A stretch of 64,000 bases of DNA from Agrococcus sp. KRD186 (GCF_017168255.1 NZ_JABFAP010000001.1:2491499-2555498); one strand, 5' to 3'. Positions 34,263 to 42,781 are shown, counted from the first letter of the stretch. Program-made: numbers and translations. The notes: a model not told the origin generated them from the sequence alone.

Positions 34263-35654
34263 TTATGTGAACGAGACACGATTCAGTCGTGTTCCCCACT
34301 CGCCGCTCAGTTGTTCCACCACGCTCGACCAATCGTCTTCGACGTCGAGCAACGGCGCAGCGTCTCCATCGAGCCCGAAGGTTGCGACCGCCGCGGCGAT
34401 CTCGGGCAGGCGACCGTCGCCGACGAAGATTGGGATGGCGAGGACCGACTGCCAGGTGGGACTGACACCCGTTTGCCTATGTACGCCCTTGAGTTTGACT
34501 TCCTCTGCCGCAATGGCCTCGCCCGCGATCCACAAGCTGTCATGACCTGTGGGGATTCGCTTGAGATTCTCAGCCGTCATGTACTGATGGCCCTCCGTCG
34601 ACCATCGCGCGAGCTTGCCATGACCATCCGCGAGCCAGAGCGTGGCGCGATGGACATCGACATGCAACGCGCTCGCGATTCTTTTGGTGTCCTCCGCGAG
34701 CGCTTGAGAGTACTGGAGTTGCACTTCAAGAAACTGCTGCTCATGACTTGACCACACCTGTCTGGCACGCTCGCGTGGCGCTCGGTAGCCGGGAGAGCCG
34801 GCGAATTGGAGTTCGCGGATCACTATGGCGACGTCGGCAAGATCTTGCATGGTGAGCGCGGACAATCCGATCGACTGCCACTCCGCGGTGAGTGCCTGTT
34901 CGATGGCATTGAAAGTTTCGCGGTCGAGCCCGAGGCCTTCGCGTGCGATCGTGACCAATGCCGTGTGAGGCGGTCGTTCGTCGCGCAGAATGACATGCAA
35001 CCAGTGACGGATGTCAGGATCCCGATAAGAGGTGCCAGCGAGCAGGATCGGTCCCCGCTGCAGGGCGGCTGACAGGAAACGGCGTTGCCAGGCATGCTCA
35101 TCGGACACGAGTTCGGCATAGTCGCGATAGCCGACGATCGGAGAAATAGCGTCGTCGTCGAAGACAACCCCGTGCAGATGGTGCACGGTCGGAACCCCTG
35201 GTTCGTCCACTCCGTCGCAGCCCACAACAACGCCATCACCGGAAGTCAGTACCGCGTCTTCAAGCAGCGTGTCGAAGTTCAACGTCGCAAGCGTCGTGGA
35301 GTCGGGAAGTTGCGCGTGATGGCCAGCGGCGGCGAGGTGAAGCGGCGACGGCACTGGGTCCGACGTGCCGTCGCCGAAGAGCGCAGTGCCGAGAAGCTGT
35401 GGCCACCGGTCCCCGGCGAAGACGCGGGCGGCTTCCAGGACGATCGTGTGGTCTTGTTTGCTGAGCAGGATACGAGCGTTCTCCTCTGTGGTGACGAGAC
35501 CGCTCAGGGTCGCGAGCCGGGTCGCGAATTCATCCCATTGAGGCAAGCCAGATGGCGCAGATGCACCTGCGCCGAGCACAATGGTCAGATGTGCGTCGCC
35601 GCCGAGAGCCGCGAAGCGATCGACAGCTTCTGCATCGATGTCGGGAGCGCTCAT
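34263..35654 (-). CDS. SIR2-family protein with GAF-like C-terminus, candidate defence effector
   Basis: A 463-residue protein. Residues ~20-240 are a SIR2-like NAD-binding fold: VLGAGASAPSGLPQWDEF, the catalytic-type Asn in ATLNFDTLLE (N126), and HHLHG (His near 159-161). The middle is helical, and the C-terminal ~130 residues resemble a GAF/sensor domain (SLWIAGEAIAAEEVKLKGVH). In phage defence many SIR2 proteins deplete NAD when a linked sensor is triggered, so an abortive-infection role is reasonable but inferred. Base composition is visibly less GC-rich than flanking genes, which suggests transfer. Confidence 0.8.
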   Translation of the reverse strand: MSAPDIDAEAVDRFAALGGDAHLTIVLGAGASAPSGLPQWDEFATRLATLSGLVTTEENARILLSKQDHTIVLEAARVFAGDRWPQLLGTALFGDGTSDPVPSPLHLAAAGHHAQLPDSTTLATLNFDTLLEDAVLTSGDGVVVGCDGVDEPGVPTVHHLHGVVFDDDAISPIVGYRDYAELVSDEHAWQRRFLSAALQRGPILLAGTSYRDPDIRHWLHVILRDERPPHTALVTIAREGLGLDRETFNAIEQALTAEWQSIGLSALTMQDLADVAIVIRELQFAGSPGYRAPRERARQVWSSHEQQFLEVQLQYSQALAEDTKRIASALHVDVHRATLWLADGHGKLARWSTEGHQYMTAENLKRIPTGHDSLWIAGEAIAAEEVKLKGVHRQTGVSPTWQSVLAIPIFVGDGRLPEIAAAVATFGLDGDAAPLLDVEDDWSSVVEQLSGEWGTRLNRVSFT

Positions 35655-35743
35655 GTTGCGAGGCTAACGGTGCGCGTCCGCTTTCGCTGTCTACGAGCAA
35701 GCACCTGTGGAGCGCTTTCGGACTGCTGGTCCAACGCCAGTAA

Positions 35744-36325
35744 TCAATGCCGTCCCGGCAGGAAGCGCTCACGCACCGTCTCGTGCGCGACGAACTGCAG
35801 CTCGGTGATCTGCTGCTCGGCACGGCGTCGCAGCGCCTCGAGCATCCGCACCTCGAACCGCGGGTCGTCCTCTGCGAGCGTCAGCAACGCATCCCACATC
35901 GACACCTTCGCCCGCACCATGCCGGTGAGCACGTCGAGCTCGAGCTGCGCCATCGAGCCGCCGCGCATGCGCAGGACGTTGACCGGGTTCGCGCTGCCGC
36001 CGGTGCGGAAGGCGAGGGTGAGCAGGCGCTTCCAGCCCGCGGGCCGGTAGCCGAGCCGCTCGATCAGCAGCGCCAGATCCTTGCGGTCGCGGGCGATCTC
36101 GTCGGCGAGCGCGCGCAGCGTCTGCTCGTGGCGGGTGCCGGCCCAGGTGCCGGCGGCGGCGTCGAACGCCTTCAGCCCGCCCTCCGAGGCGAGCAGGTGC
36201 TCGTTCAGGTAGGCGGCGAGGTGGTCGTGGGCGTCGTCGTCGGCGCTGTGGTGATCAGTGCGGTGGTGATCGGCGCGGTGGTGATCAGCACGGTCGTCCT
36301 CCGCACTGCGCTGCTGCTCGGTCAT
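35744..36325 (-). CDS. Helical-bundle (ferritin-like) protein with His/Asp repeat start
   Basis: A 193-residue protein. The first 40 residues are a repeat of (R/T)ADHH units encoded by three copies of a 15-bp repeat. The rest is a predicted four-helix bundle (LNEHLLASEGGLKAFDAA, ALADEIARDRKDLALLIERL, LELDVLTGMVRAKVSMWDAL, EALRRRAEQQITELQFVAHE). Spaced Glu/His residues would allow metal binding. No close family name can be given. The His/Asp start looks like a metal-chelating tail. Confidence 0.65.
   Translation of the reverse strand: MTEQQRSAEDDRADHHRADHHRTDHHSADDDAHDHLAAYLNEHLLASEGGLKAFDAAAGTWAGTRHEQTLRALADEIARDRKDLALLIERLGYRPAGWKRLLTLAFRTGGSANPVNVLRMRGGSMAQLELDVLTGMVRAKVSMWDALLTLAEDDPRFEVRMLEALRRRAEQQITELQFVAHETVRERFLPGRH
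36243..36295 (-). repeat. 15-bp in-frame tandem repeat (His/Asp coding)
   Basis: Three or more copies of a unit like GCGGTGGTGATCAGC read on the plus strand. On the minus strand it encodes RADHH-type peptide at the start of the helical-bundle gene. Confidence 0.8.
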
Positions 36326-36455
36326 GCTGGCCTCCCGACCGGATGTGTCCCCCAGCCTTGCGCGGCGGATGCGTCGCCGCAAGCCGGTCCTGCACGAGTC
36401 TCGCACCACACGGCTGGGTCGATACCGTTGACGCAGCACCTGTGAGGAGGAACCC

Positions 36456-37058
36456 ATGCCCGAGCTCGCGAACGGCCAGTACGTCTCGCAGGCCGACGCC
36501 GTGCGCCAATGGTGGCCGGCCGCCCGCGAGGTGCTGCTGGAGACGGCGCGCGACTACGGCGCCTGGATCACCTATCAAGACCTGAGCGAGCGCATCCAGT
36601 CGAGCACCGGCATCACAACCCGGCAGCCGGTCGAGGAGTGGATCGACCGCGTGCTCGGCAGGGTGGGGGCGGATGCGGTGGAGCGCGGGGAGCCGCAGCT
36701 CACGTCCCTGTGCGTCACGGCCGAGCGCCGCATCGGCAGCGACTATCCCGGTGTGCCGGCCGGCACCGACGAGCGCACCCGCGAGCGGGTCGCCGCCGAG
36801 GACCGGCTCGCCTGCTACCGCCACTTCGGCGCGACGATGCCCGCCGACGGCGGGAACCCGGTCGTGCTGGCACCGCTGCCCGAGCGCGCGCAGCGGCAGC
36901 CGCGCCGCACGGCCTCCGGCGGGGCCACCCGCAGCCGCGCGTCGACGGCCGCGGCACCACCGGCGCCGGCGCTCCGCGAGACCACCTGCCTCAACTGCTT
37001 CATGGTCGTCCCGGTCGCCGCCACCTGCCGCGACTGCGGCGATCCGCTGCCGGCCTGA
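36456..37058 (+). CDS. Hypothetical protein with C-terminal zinc ribbon
   Basis: A 200-residue protein with a good AGGAGGAACCC site before the ATG. The N-terminal half (LETARDYGAWITYQDLSERI to VCVTAERRIGSDYPG) resembles small conserved actinobacterial proteins of unknown function. A basic Ala/Arg linker follows, then a zinc ribbon CLNCFMVVPVAATCRDCG with two CxxC pairs. The ribbon suggests nucleic-acid or protein binding. It converges with the Fic gene, 6 bp apart. No role is assigned. Confidence 0.75.
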   Translation: MPELANGQYVSQADAVRQWWPAAREVLLETARDYGAWITYQDLSERIQSSTGITTRQPVEEWIDRVLGRVGADAVERGEPQLTSLCVTAERRIGSDYPGVPAGTDERTRERVAAEDRLACYRHFGATMPADGGNPVVLAPLPERAQRQPRRTASGGATRSRASTAAAPPAPALRETTCLNCFMVVPVAATCRDCGDPLPA

Positions 37059-37064
37059 TCGCAT

Positions 37065-38363
37065 TCAGCGCGACTCGGGCGATGCTGGAACTCCAGAGTG
37101 CGGCGGGCTGGCGCTTGTGTCGAATCGCGTCGACGCCAGCTGTCGTTCCGTGACCGTGATCAGATCCAGGATCTCGCGGGAGACGAATGCGCGCGCCCGG
37201 GTGCCCGTCGAGCGGGTCTCGAGGATTCCGGCATCGCGCAGGTCCCCGAGGGCCCGAAGCGCGGCGTTCTCGGAGACGCCGTGGATGCGCGTCACGGTCG
37301 TCGCGGTGAGCACGGGTGTCGAGGGAAGGTCGGCGAGGATCTGCACGAGAGCGGAGTCGCTGCGCAATTGACGCTGTCGACCAGTGTCCGAACGGTGTGC
37401 TTCCACCTGAGCAGCCCAGCGCTCACGCAAGGCGGCGATCTCATCGCGCAGGATCTCGGCTCGTTCAGCGGCCTGCAACATCGAGGTCGCGAAGAACGTC
37501 AACCAGCTCGCTCGGGCTTCGTGAGCAGCGGCGCTCGTGGGGGGTGCGTCGTATCGGTAGGAGGTCAGACCATCGATGTATTTATCGCGGAACGTCGCGA
37601 GCACAAGACTCACGGGCACGACCGCGTTGACGGTGAGCCCGCGGCGGGTGAGCACGGTGTGGATGAGCGCGCGGCCGACGCGCCCGTTGCCGTCCGTGAA
37701 CGGGTGGATCGTCTCGAACTGCGCATGCACGAGCGCAGCCTGCACGATCGGCGCGTGTGTTGCGCCCGAGAGGTATGCCGCCAGGTCGTCGAGCAAGGCA
37801 GGCACGTGCTCGGGCTGCGGTGGCACGAACGCCGCGTCAAGCGGGTGCCAGGCCGATCCTCCGATCCAGTTCTGCACTGTGCGGATGCCGTGGTGGCGCG
37901 GTTCGTCGGCGAGCAGTGCGCGATGCAGGCGGTCGATGGTCGCAGCGTCGACGGTCGTCTCGTCCGCCAGTCGCGTCGTCGCTTCGCGCACGATGGTCAT
38001 GTTCCGCGCAACGAGTCGCGCTTGCTCGCCGAACGTGCGGATCTCCTCATGTTCAGCCAGCTCGGCGAGCGCGATCTGGCCCGCGGAGGGAGCGATGCCC
38101 TCGATGCGCGAGGAGGCGATCGCCTCTGACCGAAGCAGGAATCGGGCGATGCCGGCGAGGTCGGCGCCGCCGGCCCCATGATCGAGTGCTGCGACGGCAC
38201 GCTCGGCCTGCGCGAGCAGCGCATCGAGCTCGGGTGTGGTGGTGACGGCCATCCCCACGAGAAGGTCAGGCTCGTAGGAGCGGAATGCGCCTCCGCGCCG
38301 AGCATCGCGAGCGAGACCTGGGTCATCGCGCGCTGTCCAGTCGCGCCCGGTCCAACCCGCCAT
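37065..38363 (-). CDS. Fic/DOC-family AMP-transferase with C-terminal winged helix
   Basis: A 432-residue protein. The Fic motif HPFTDGNGRVGR (residues ~220-231) is perfect, so AMPylation or a related nucleotidyl transfer is expected. SSRIEG near residue 84 matches the N-terminal inhibitory helix (S/T-x-x-x-E/D-G) of class II Fic proteins. The end has a winged-helix DNA-binding domain (TTVTRIHGVSENAALRALGD). A 9-bp-arm inverted repeat lies 38 bp before the start, so autorepression is likely. ATG 38363 gives the usual length. Confidence 0.9.
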   Translation of the reverse strand: MAGWTGRDWTARDDPGLARDARRGGAFRSYEPDLLVGMAVTTTPELDALLAQAERAVAALDHGAGGADLAGIARFLLRSEAIASSRIEGIAPSAGQIALAELAEHEEIRTFGEQARLVARNMTIVREATTRLADETTVDAATIDRLHRALLADEPRHHGIRTVQNWIGGSAWHPLDAAFVPPQPEHVPALLDDLAAYLSGATHAPIVQAALVHAQFETIHPFTDGNGRVGRALIHTVLTRRGLTVNAVVPVSLVLATFRDKYIDGLTSYRYDAPPTSAAAHEARASWLTFFATSMLQAAERAEILRDEIAALRERWAAQVEAHRSDTGRQRQLRSDSALVQILADLPSTPVLTATTVTRIHGVSENAALRALGDLRDAGILETRSTGTRARAFVSREILDLITVTERQLASTRFDTSASPPHSGVPASPESR

Positions 38364-38400
38364 CAGTTGACCCCTATCCGTTGCTTCGTGCCCCGTTAGC

Positions 38401-38424
38401 CACACTTTATATCTCTAAAGTGTG
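38401..38424. promoter_or_regulatory. Inverted repeat upstream of the fic gene
   Basis: Perfect 9-bp arms CACACTTTA / TAAAGTGTG around a 6-bp centre TATCTC. It is AT-rich within a GC-rich genome and sits in the promoter position. It is the best candidate operator for the winged helix of the Fic protein. Confidence 0.7.
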
Positions 38425-38485
38425 ACAAGCCCAGGGTTGGCCACCATTTAGACGCCGGCGGATGACACTACCCAGGCCCGCGGCC

Positions 38486-38812
38486 TCATCCCTCCGGCGT
38501 GAACCGCAGCGGGCAGCGGATCGGGCCGGTGTTGCCGGAGACCGGCAGCCACTCGCCCGGGCCGTCGGCAGCGACATCCGGCATCCGCTGTGCGAGCCGG
38601 GGCAGGGCGACGGCCATGTCGGTGCGGGCGACGAAGTGGCCGAGGCAGTGGTGCACGCCGCCGCCGAAGCCCGAGTGCAGCGGCCGGTCGTGGATGCGGA
38701 TGTCGAAGGCCGCGTGCTCGGCCATGGCGCGCTCGTCGGTGCCGATCGAGTGCGAGAGCACCTGCACGATGCCGCCGGCGGCGATGCGCAGGCCGTGCAG
38801 GTCGACGTCCTC
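38486..38812 (-). pseudogene. Cytochrome P450 3' fragment
   Basis: This encodes only residues ~295-399 of the intact P450 at 40879-42078, including the heme loop FGGGVHHCLG, but has no promoter, start or I-helix. The two copies align without gaps at an offset of 2393 bp and differ at scattered bases. The fragment ends abruptly at GTCGACGTCCTC, where the AbiE-like cassette begins. It is the orphaned original 3' end of the target gene. Confidence 0.85.
38489..38812. repeat. Direct repeat copy 1 (P450 3' end)
   Basis: A 324-bp direct repeat paired with 40882-41205. It brackets the AbiE-like nucleotidyltransferase pair and has the geometry expected if an element inserted in the P450 gene and brought a replacement 3' end. 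Confidence 0.85.
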
Positions 38813-38835
38813 TCTGGCACGGCGACCCGGTGGGC

Positions 38836-39663
38836 CTACACCCTCGTCTCGAGGGCCACTATCAGATCCTGCGCCAGCAGACTCGATGCGAGGGCAACCT
38901 GAGCCGGGTCGCCGACGAGCGCCTCGGCTTGACCCGCGAGCTGCGACCCTCGAGCTTCCACTCCGGCCGCGAAGAGCTCCGTCAGATAGCCGATGGCGTC
39001 GCGGGTGGCGCGCATCGAGATCGCGTCGCCGCTCAAGGCCGTCAAAGACTCGGCCAGCGCGTCTGTGCTCACGGCAACGAGTAGCCGATAGACGTCGTGC
39101 GCATCCTTTGCATCGATCCGCTTCGGCGCGTCCAGGCGCTCGTAAAGCTTGTGCAACTTCGCCACCAATAGCGCTGCTGGGCCGGCCACGCTGACGGCGA
39201 ACGCTCGTGAGTCGGCCTCTTCAAAGGAGCGAATCTCCGACGGCACGTTGTCGACGAGCACTGCCTCGAGACCCACCGCACGGCGCATCGCACGCTTGTC
39301 GTGCGGTGGCACCTCGACCGAGCGCCGACCGCGTCCCGCCACCGTGGCAGGGATCAGCAGATCGACGGGAACCCAGTCACGTGAGCGCCAGGTGCCGAGC
39401 GCATCCTGGTCGGGATCAGGGACGAACCCAGCCGCCGTCATCGCCTCTTGGATCAGCGGGTCCGCACCGAGCCGGCTCGGGTCGACCGCGAGGTCCGCGT
39501 CGCTCGTGAACTCCGCAAGCGCCACTTCTGCGCTGCCCGTGTGGATGTAGATCGCCTGGGCACCGACAAGGATCACCGCGTCGCGGTGCGTGCCCAACGC
39601 CTCCAGTGCGTCGAGCAGAGCGCGACGGGCGCGCACGACCTCCGGATCGATCACTGTCGCCAT
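38836..39663 (-). CDS. Nucleotidyltransferase, AbiEii/AbiGii toxin-like
   Basis: A 275-residue protein of the nucleotidyltransferase superfamily used by AbiE-type toxins. Seen are LVGAQAIYIHTGS and TSDADLAVDP (the metal-binding D-x-D), then a helical C-terminal part (LVAKLHKLYERLDAP). The start overlaps the stop of the upstream regulator by 13 bp, as in AbiEi/AbiEii-type pairs. The family toxin transfers nucleotides to a cellular target and stops growth on phage attack. It lies between direct repeats with the regulator as a cassette. Confidence 0.8.
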   Translation of the reverse strand: MATVIDPEVVRARRALLDALEALGTHRDAVILVGAQAIYIHTGSAEVALAEFTSDADLAVDPSRLGADPLIQEAMTAAGFVPDPDQDALGTWRSRDWVPVDLLIPATVAGRGRRSVEVPPHDKRAMRRAVGLEAVLVDNVPSEIRSFEEADSRAFAVSVAGPAALLVAKLHKLYERLDAPKRIDAKDAHDVYRLLVAVSTDALAESLTALSGDAISMRATRDAIGYLTELFAAGVEARGSQLAGQAEALVGDPAQVALASSLLAQDLIVALETRV

Positions 39664-40739
39664 GCTCCTTCGTTCTGCAGCATCCAGGCGATGAGCTCTT
39701 CAGCCTCGCCCGGGTTGCGTCCGGGGCCGTTGAGCAGATCGGCCGCCACCTGGGACGGCGAAGCGAGCGTGATGCCGTCGCGCGCCAGCCGGGTATTCAA
39801 GAACACCGCGCTTTCCTTCACCGTCGGCTCGATCAGGATCACGTTCGGTGCGGTCTCCGTCGGTCGGAGCTGCAGCCATTCGGCGGCACCCTCGAGGTCT
39901 TCGACGTACGCGAAGGCGGCCCTTGCGGGAGCGTACGGTGCCCACTCGCCAGCGGCGACGCTGCCGGTGAATGCGTAGCGAAATCCCGGATCTCGTGTCG
40001 CGCGGGAGCGCATTGCTGGCAGCCCACGAGGCTCGAGGTAGCGGCGGCTGATGCCGGCCTCGAGCCCCGAGTGCTCGGTGGCCCACTCGCGCAGGAGCTT
40101 CGGCCAGTCCGGCACGCGATAGGTCGCACCGGTCTGCTCCAGGAGGCCCTCCTCAAGCAGGTAGTCGCGCACCCGGTATGTCGCACCGGTCGACGCACCG
40201 GATCTCTTGATGACCTCGGAGATCGAAAGCGGGTTCGCGCAATCGAGTAGCGTGCGCACGACTCGTGCGGCCGGCTCACCCTTCAAGCTGCCTCGAGGCC
40301 TACCGGGCTGACGCCAAGGATCCTTGTCGGTCACCCGATCCGAGAGGAAGATCGCTGGCCGGTCGATCGAGATGCGCACATTGCCTGTGGCGTCGGCGTA
40401 GTTGATGCCGAGCTGCTCCAGGTCTGCGCGCACCAGCGGTGGAAGATAGCGCGCGACGAGCACTCCTCGCGCACTGCCGCCGCGTGCCGATCGGTATGTA
40501 TCAAGCTGCTGGCTGACGCGCCCCAGATCGCGTCGCTCGACCGTTTGCTTCGCTTCGACGACGAGGTCAGCCGACGTCCCTGTCGGGTCGCTGATCGTCA
40601 GGATCGCGTCCGGGCTGCTCGTATCAGCAGGAAGGTCATCCTTCTGGGTGAGGGTCCAGCCGGTGGGCAGCGGCGCGCGCAGGAGTCGCACGATCCGACG
40701 GAGCACCTGCTGCGTCGATACGGGCCGTGCCTCGTCCAT
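39651..40739 (-). CDS. AbiEi-like regulator with N-terminal nuclease-like domain
   Basis: A 362-residue protein from ATG 40739. The N-terminal ~120 residues contain DLVVEAKQTVERRDLG, similar to the D-E-x-K core of PD-(D/E)xK nuclease folds. Next is a winged helix (AARVVRTLLDCANPLSISEV, then RDYLLEEGLLEQ). The rest is of AbiEi-antitoxin type by context. ATG 40763 is an alternative start; GGAGG spacing is better for 40739. Upstream is a TCCACC-GGC-GGTGGA inverted repeat, a likely site for autoregulation. Confidence 0.72.
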   Translation of the reverse strand: MDEARPVSTQQVLRRIVRLLRAPLPTGWTLTQKDDLPADTSSPDAILTISDPTGTSADLVVEAKQTVERRDLGRVSQQLDTYRSARGGSARGVLVARYLPPLVRADLEQLGINYADATGNVRISIDRPAIFLSDRVTDKDPWRQPGRPRGSLKGEPAARVVRTLLDCANPLSISEVIKRSGASTGATYRVRDYLLEEGLLEQTGATYRVPDWPKLLREWATEHSGLEAGISRRYLEPRGLPAMRSRATRDPGFRYAFTGSVAAGEWAPYAPARAAFAYVEDLEGAAEWLQLRPTETAPNVILIEPTVKESAVFLNTRLARDGITLASPSQVAADLLNGPGRNPGEAEELIAWMLQNEGAWRQ

Positions 40740-40769
40740 TGTGCGCCCGACCTCCGAAAACATGTATCC

Positions 40770-40784
40770 TCCACCGGCGGTGGA
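40770..40784. promoter_or_regulatory. Inverted repeat upstream of AbiE-like operon
   Basis: TCCACC-GGC-GGTGGA, 6-bp arms with a 3-bp centre, 30-45 bp before ATG 40739. It is the probable operator for the winged-helix regulator. Confidence 0.55.
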
Positions 40785-40878
40785 ATCATGGAGTTTCCCG
40801 AATCTAGCATGGGTTCGCGATGGATACGAGAGGACGAACTGCCGACGAACGAGTCGCAGGCAACGCAGACTGCTGCGG

Positions 40879-42078
40879 TCACCCCGCCGGCGTGAACCGC
40901 AGCGGGAAGCGCACGGGGCCGGTGTTGCCCGAGACCGGGAGCCACTCGCCCGGGCCGTCGGCAGCGACATCCGGCATCCGCTGCGCGAGCAGGGGCAGCG
41001 CGACGGCCATGTCGGTGCGGGCGACGAAGTGGCCGAGGCAGTGGTGCACGCCGCCGCCGAAGCCCGAGTGCAGCGGCCGGTCGTCGATGCGGATGTCGAA
41101 GGGCGCGTGCTCGGCCATGGCCCGCTCGTCGGTGCCGATCGAGTGCGAGAGCACCTGCACGATGCCGCCGGCGGGGATGCGCAGGCCGTGCAGGTCGACA
41201 TCCTCGATCGCCTCGCGCGTCACCCAGGTGACGGTCGGCGCGACGCGCATGACCTCCTCGACGGCGCGCGCGCCGAGCTCGGGCTGCTCGGCGAGCAGGG
41301 CCCATTGGTCCGGATGCGCGAGGAACGTCTGCAGGGCGAGGCCCAGCTGGTTGCGGGTCGTCTCCATGCCCGCGAACGCGAGGAAGACCAGCGCGACCGA
41401 CAGCTCGTGGCGACTGAGCGCATCCGACCCTTCATGTGCGGCGATCAGGGTCGAGACGAGGTCGTCCTGCGGCTGCGCCTGGCGGTCGGCGATGACCTGC
41501 TCGATGTAGCCGCTGAGGCCCTCGAGGGCCGCCTCGATGCGCGGCAGATCGGCCCGCACGTTGATGCCGAACGACTTGCCGAGGTCGTCGGCCCAGTGCG
41601 CCACCTGCGGCCACTCGTCGTCGGGCAGCCCCAGCAGCATGCAGAGGATGCGCGAGGAGTACGGTTCGGCGAACTCGCTGACGAACTCCACCTCGCCGCG
41701 CCCGGCGAAGCCGTCGATGAGCTCATTGGCGAGCGCCTGGAAGCGCGGCCGCATCGACTCGATCGTCTTCATGCGGAACGCCGGCCCGAGCAGCCGCCGC
41801 AGCCGCAGGTGGTCGTCGCCCTCGATGCTCAGCAGCGTCTGCTGCCACCACTCGCGCCAGGGCCCGTCGTGGATGCCGTTCTGGTCGGGCCACTTGGCGT
41901 TGCCCTGCTGGAAGCGGCGATCCTTCAGCAGCGCCGTGCCCTCCTCGTAGCGCAGCACCGCCCAGCCGTACGGCGTCTCGGCGTACCAGCCCTCATCGCG
42001 TGCATCATGCACAGCGGATGCGGTGACGTCGAAGGCGGGATCGGCGAGGTCGAGGAAGCGGGGTGCGGGAGCGGCCAT
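40879..42078 (-). CDS. Cytochrome P450
   Basis: A 399-residue soluble class I-type bacterial P450. The I-helix AFAGMETT (residues ~234-241), the ExxR motif EEVMR (Glu275, Arg278) and the heme loop FGGGVHHCLG with Cys347 as the axial ligand are all present. The substrate is unknown. No ferredoxin gene is adjacent. The last ~325 bp are duplicated at 38486-38812. The small base differences suggest that the 3' end was replaced by a related allele when the cassette arrived. It remains intact and in frame. Confidence 0.95.
   Translation of the reverse strand: MAAPAPRFLDLADPAFDVTASAVHDARDEGWYAETPYGWAVLRYEEGTALLKDRRFQQGNAKWPDQNGIHDGPWREWWQQTLLSIEGDDHLRLRRLLGPAFRMKTIESMRPRFQALANELIDGFAGRGEVEFVSEFAEPYSSRILCMLLGLPDDEWPQVAHWADDLGKSFGINVRADLPRIEAALEGLSGYIEQVIADRQAQPQDDLVSTLIAAHEGSDALSRHELSVALVFLAFAGMETTRNQLGLALQTFLAHPDQWALLAEQPELGARAVEEVMRVAPTVTWVTREAIEDVDLHGLRIPAGGIVQVLSHSIGTDERAMAEHAPFDIRIDDRPLHSGFGGGVHHCLGHFVARTDMAVALPLLAQRMPDVAADGPGEWLPVSGNTGPVRFPLRFTPAG
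40882..41205. repeat. Direct repeat copy 2 (P450 3' end)
   Basis: Partner of 38489-38812. It is the functional copy inside the intact P450 gene, in the same orientation and at a constant 2393-bp offset. Confidence 0.85.
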
Positions 42079-42167
42079 GCCTGAGCCTAAGCCGCCGGGC
42101 AGGTTGCGGAGACGGTTTCACGCTGACCGGCCAATCAGGCGCGCTTGGCGTCGACGTCCAGCGCTTC

Positions 42168-42548
42168 TCAGCTGCTGTCGGTCTCGTCGTACGTAGCGAT
42201 GGCCGCCCTTCGGCACGCCGCTGCCAGTCGCTTGTCGCGTGTCCAGAGCCGCGCCCCGGGCGTGAGCGCCACTGCTCCCAGCAGATGGGCATCGACGGTG
42301 CTGAGCCCTTGTCCCCAGAGCCGACGCTTGTCGACGAGCGTGAGCAGCTCGAGATGCGAGAGCGCCGGCAGCGCAACCAGATTGGCGAGCAGCCCGAGGA
42401 AGGCTGCGCGGTCGTGCATTGAACCCAATGCGAGCTCTTCGATGACGAGCGGATGGCATCCGACCGCGTCCTCGGTCAGGAACTCGATGAGCTGCGGCTC
42501 CGGGGCGCGCAGGTGATCGATCCAGACAGAGGTGTCGACCAGGATCAC
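42168..42548 (-). CDS. vapC: VapC-family PIN-domain toxin
   Basis: A 126-residue PIN ribonuclease: MILVDTSVWIDHLR (first Asp), VIEELALGSM (Glu), and GLSTVDAHLLGAV with LWTRDKRLAAA (remaining acidic residues). This form, LVDTSVWIDHLR, is the common VapC. It overlaps the antitoxin gene by 4 bp (ATGA). It is a separate pair from the PIN gene at 29142, which is not a close copy. It lies 89 bp from the P450 start. Confidence 0.93.
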   Translation of the reverse strand: MILVDTSVWIDHLRAPEPQLIEFLTEDAVGCHPLVIEELALGSMHDRAAFLGLLANLVALPALSHLELLTLVDKRRLWGQGLSTVDAHLLGAVALTPGARLWTRDKRLAAACRRAAIATYDETDSS

Positions 42549-42742
42549 GCTGCGCCGCTCCGCCGGCGCGGTGCTGCCGCGGCGTGCGGGTCGGTGCCGC
42601 CGAGCGCCGCGAGCCGTCGGGCGCTCTCCACCCGGATCAGCGCTTCCAGTCCTGCACGCAGCAGTGCCGATCGTTCGGTCACGCCGGTCAACTCGATCGC
42701 GCGTGCGATCAGCTCGTCATCGATCGTCACGGTGGTGCGCAT
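42545..42742 (-). CDS. vapB: VapB-family antitoxin
   Basis: A 65-residue antitoxin: RTTVTIDDELIARAIELTGV, a ribbon-helix-helix type start, and a C-terminal toxin-binding tail rich in Ala/Arg. It is transcribed first and overlaps vapC (ATGA). The start at ATG 42742 is preferred over a longer frame because MRTTVTIDD is the family N-terminus. A 14-bp perfect palindrome lies 25 bp upstream. Confidence 0.9.
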   Translation of the reverse strand: MRTTVTIDDELIARAIELTGVTERSALLRAGLEALIRVESARRLAALGGTDPHAAAAPRRRSGAA

Positions 42743-42767
42743 CGAGGCCCCTTTTGCATCAGTACTC

Positions 42768-42781
42768 GCATCATATGATGC
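42768..42781. promoter_or_regulatory. Palindromic operator upstream of vapBC
   Basis: GCATCATATGATGC, a 14-bp perfect palindrome 25-39 bp before the vapB ATG, near the expected promoter. It is a likely autoregulatory site. Confidence 0.65.
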
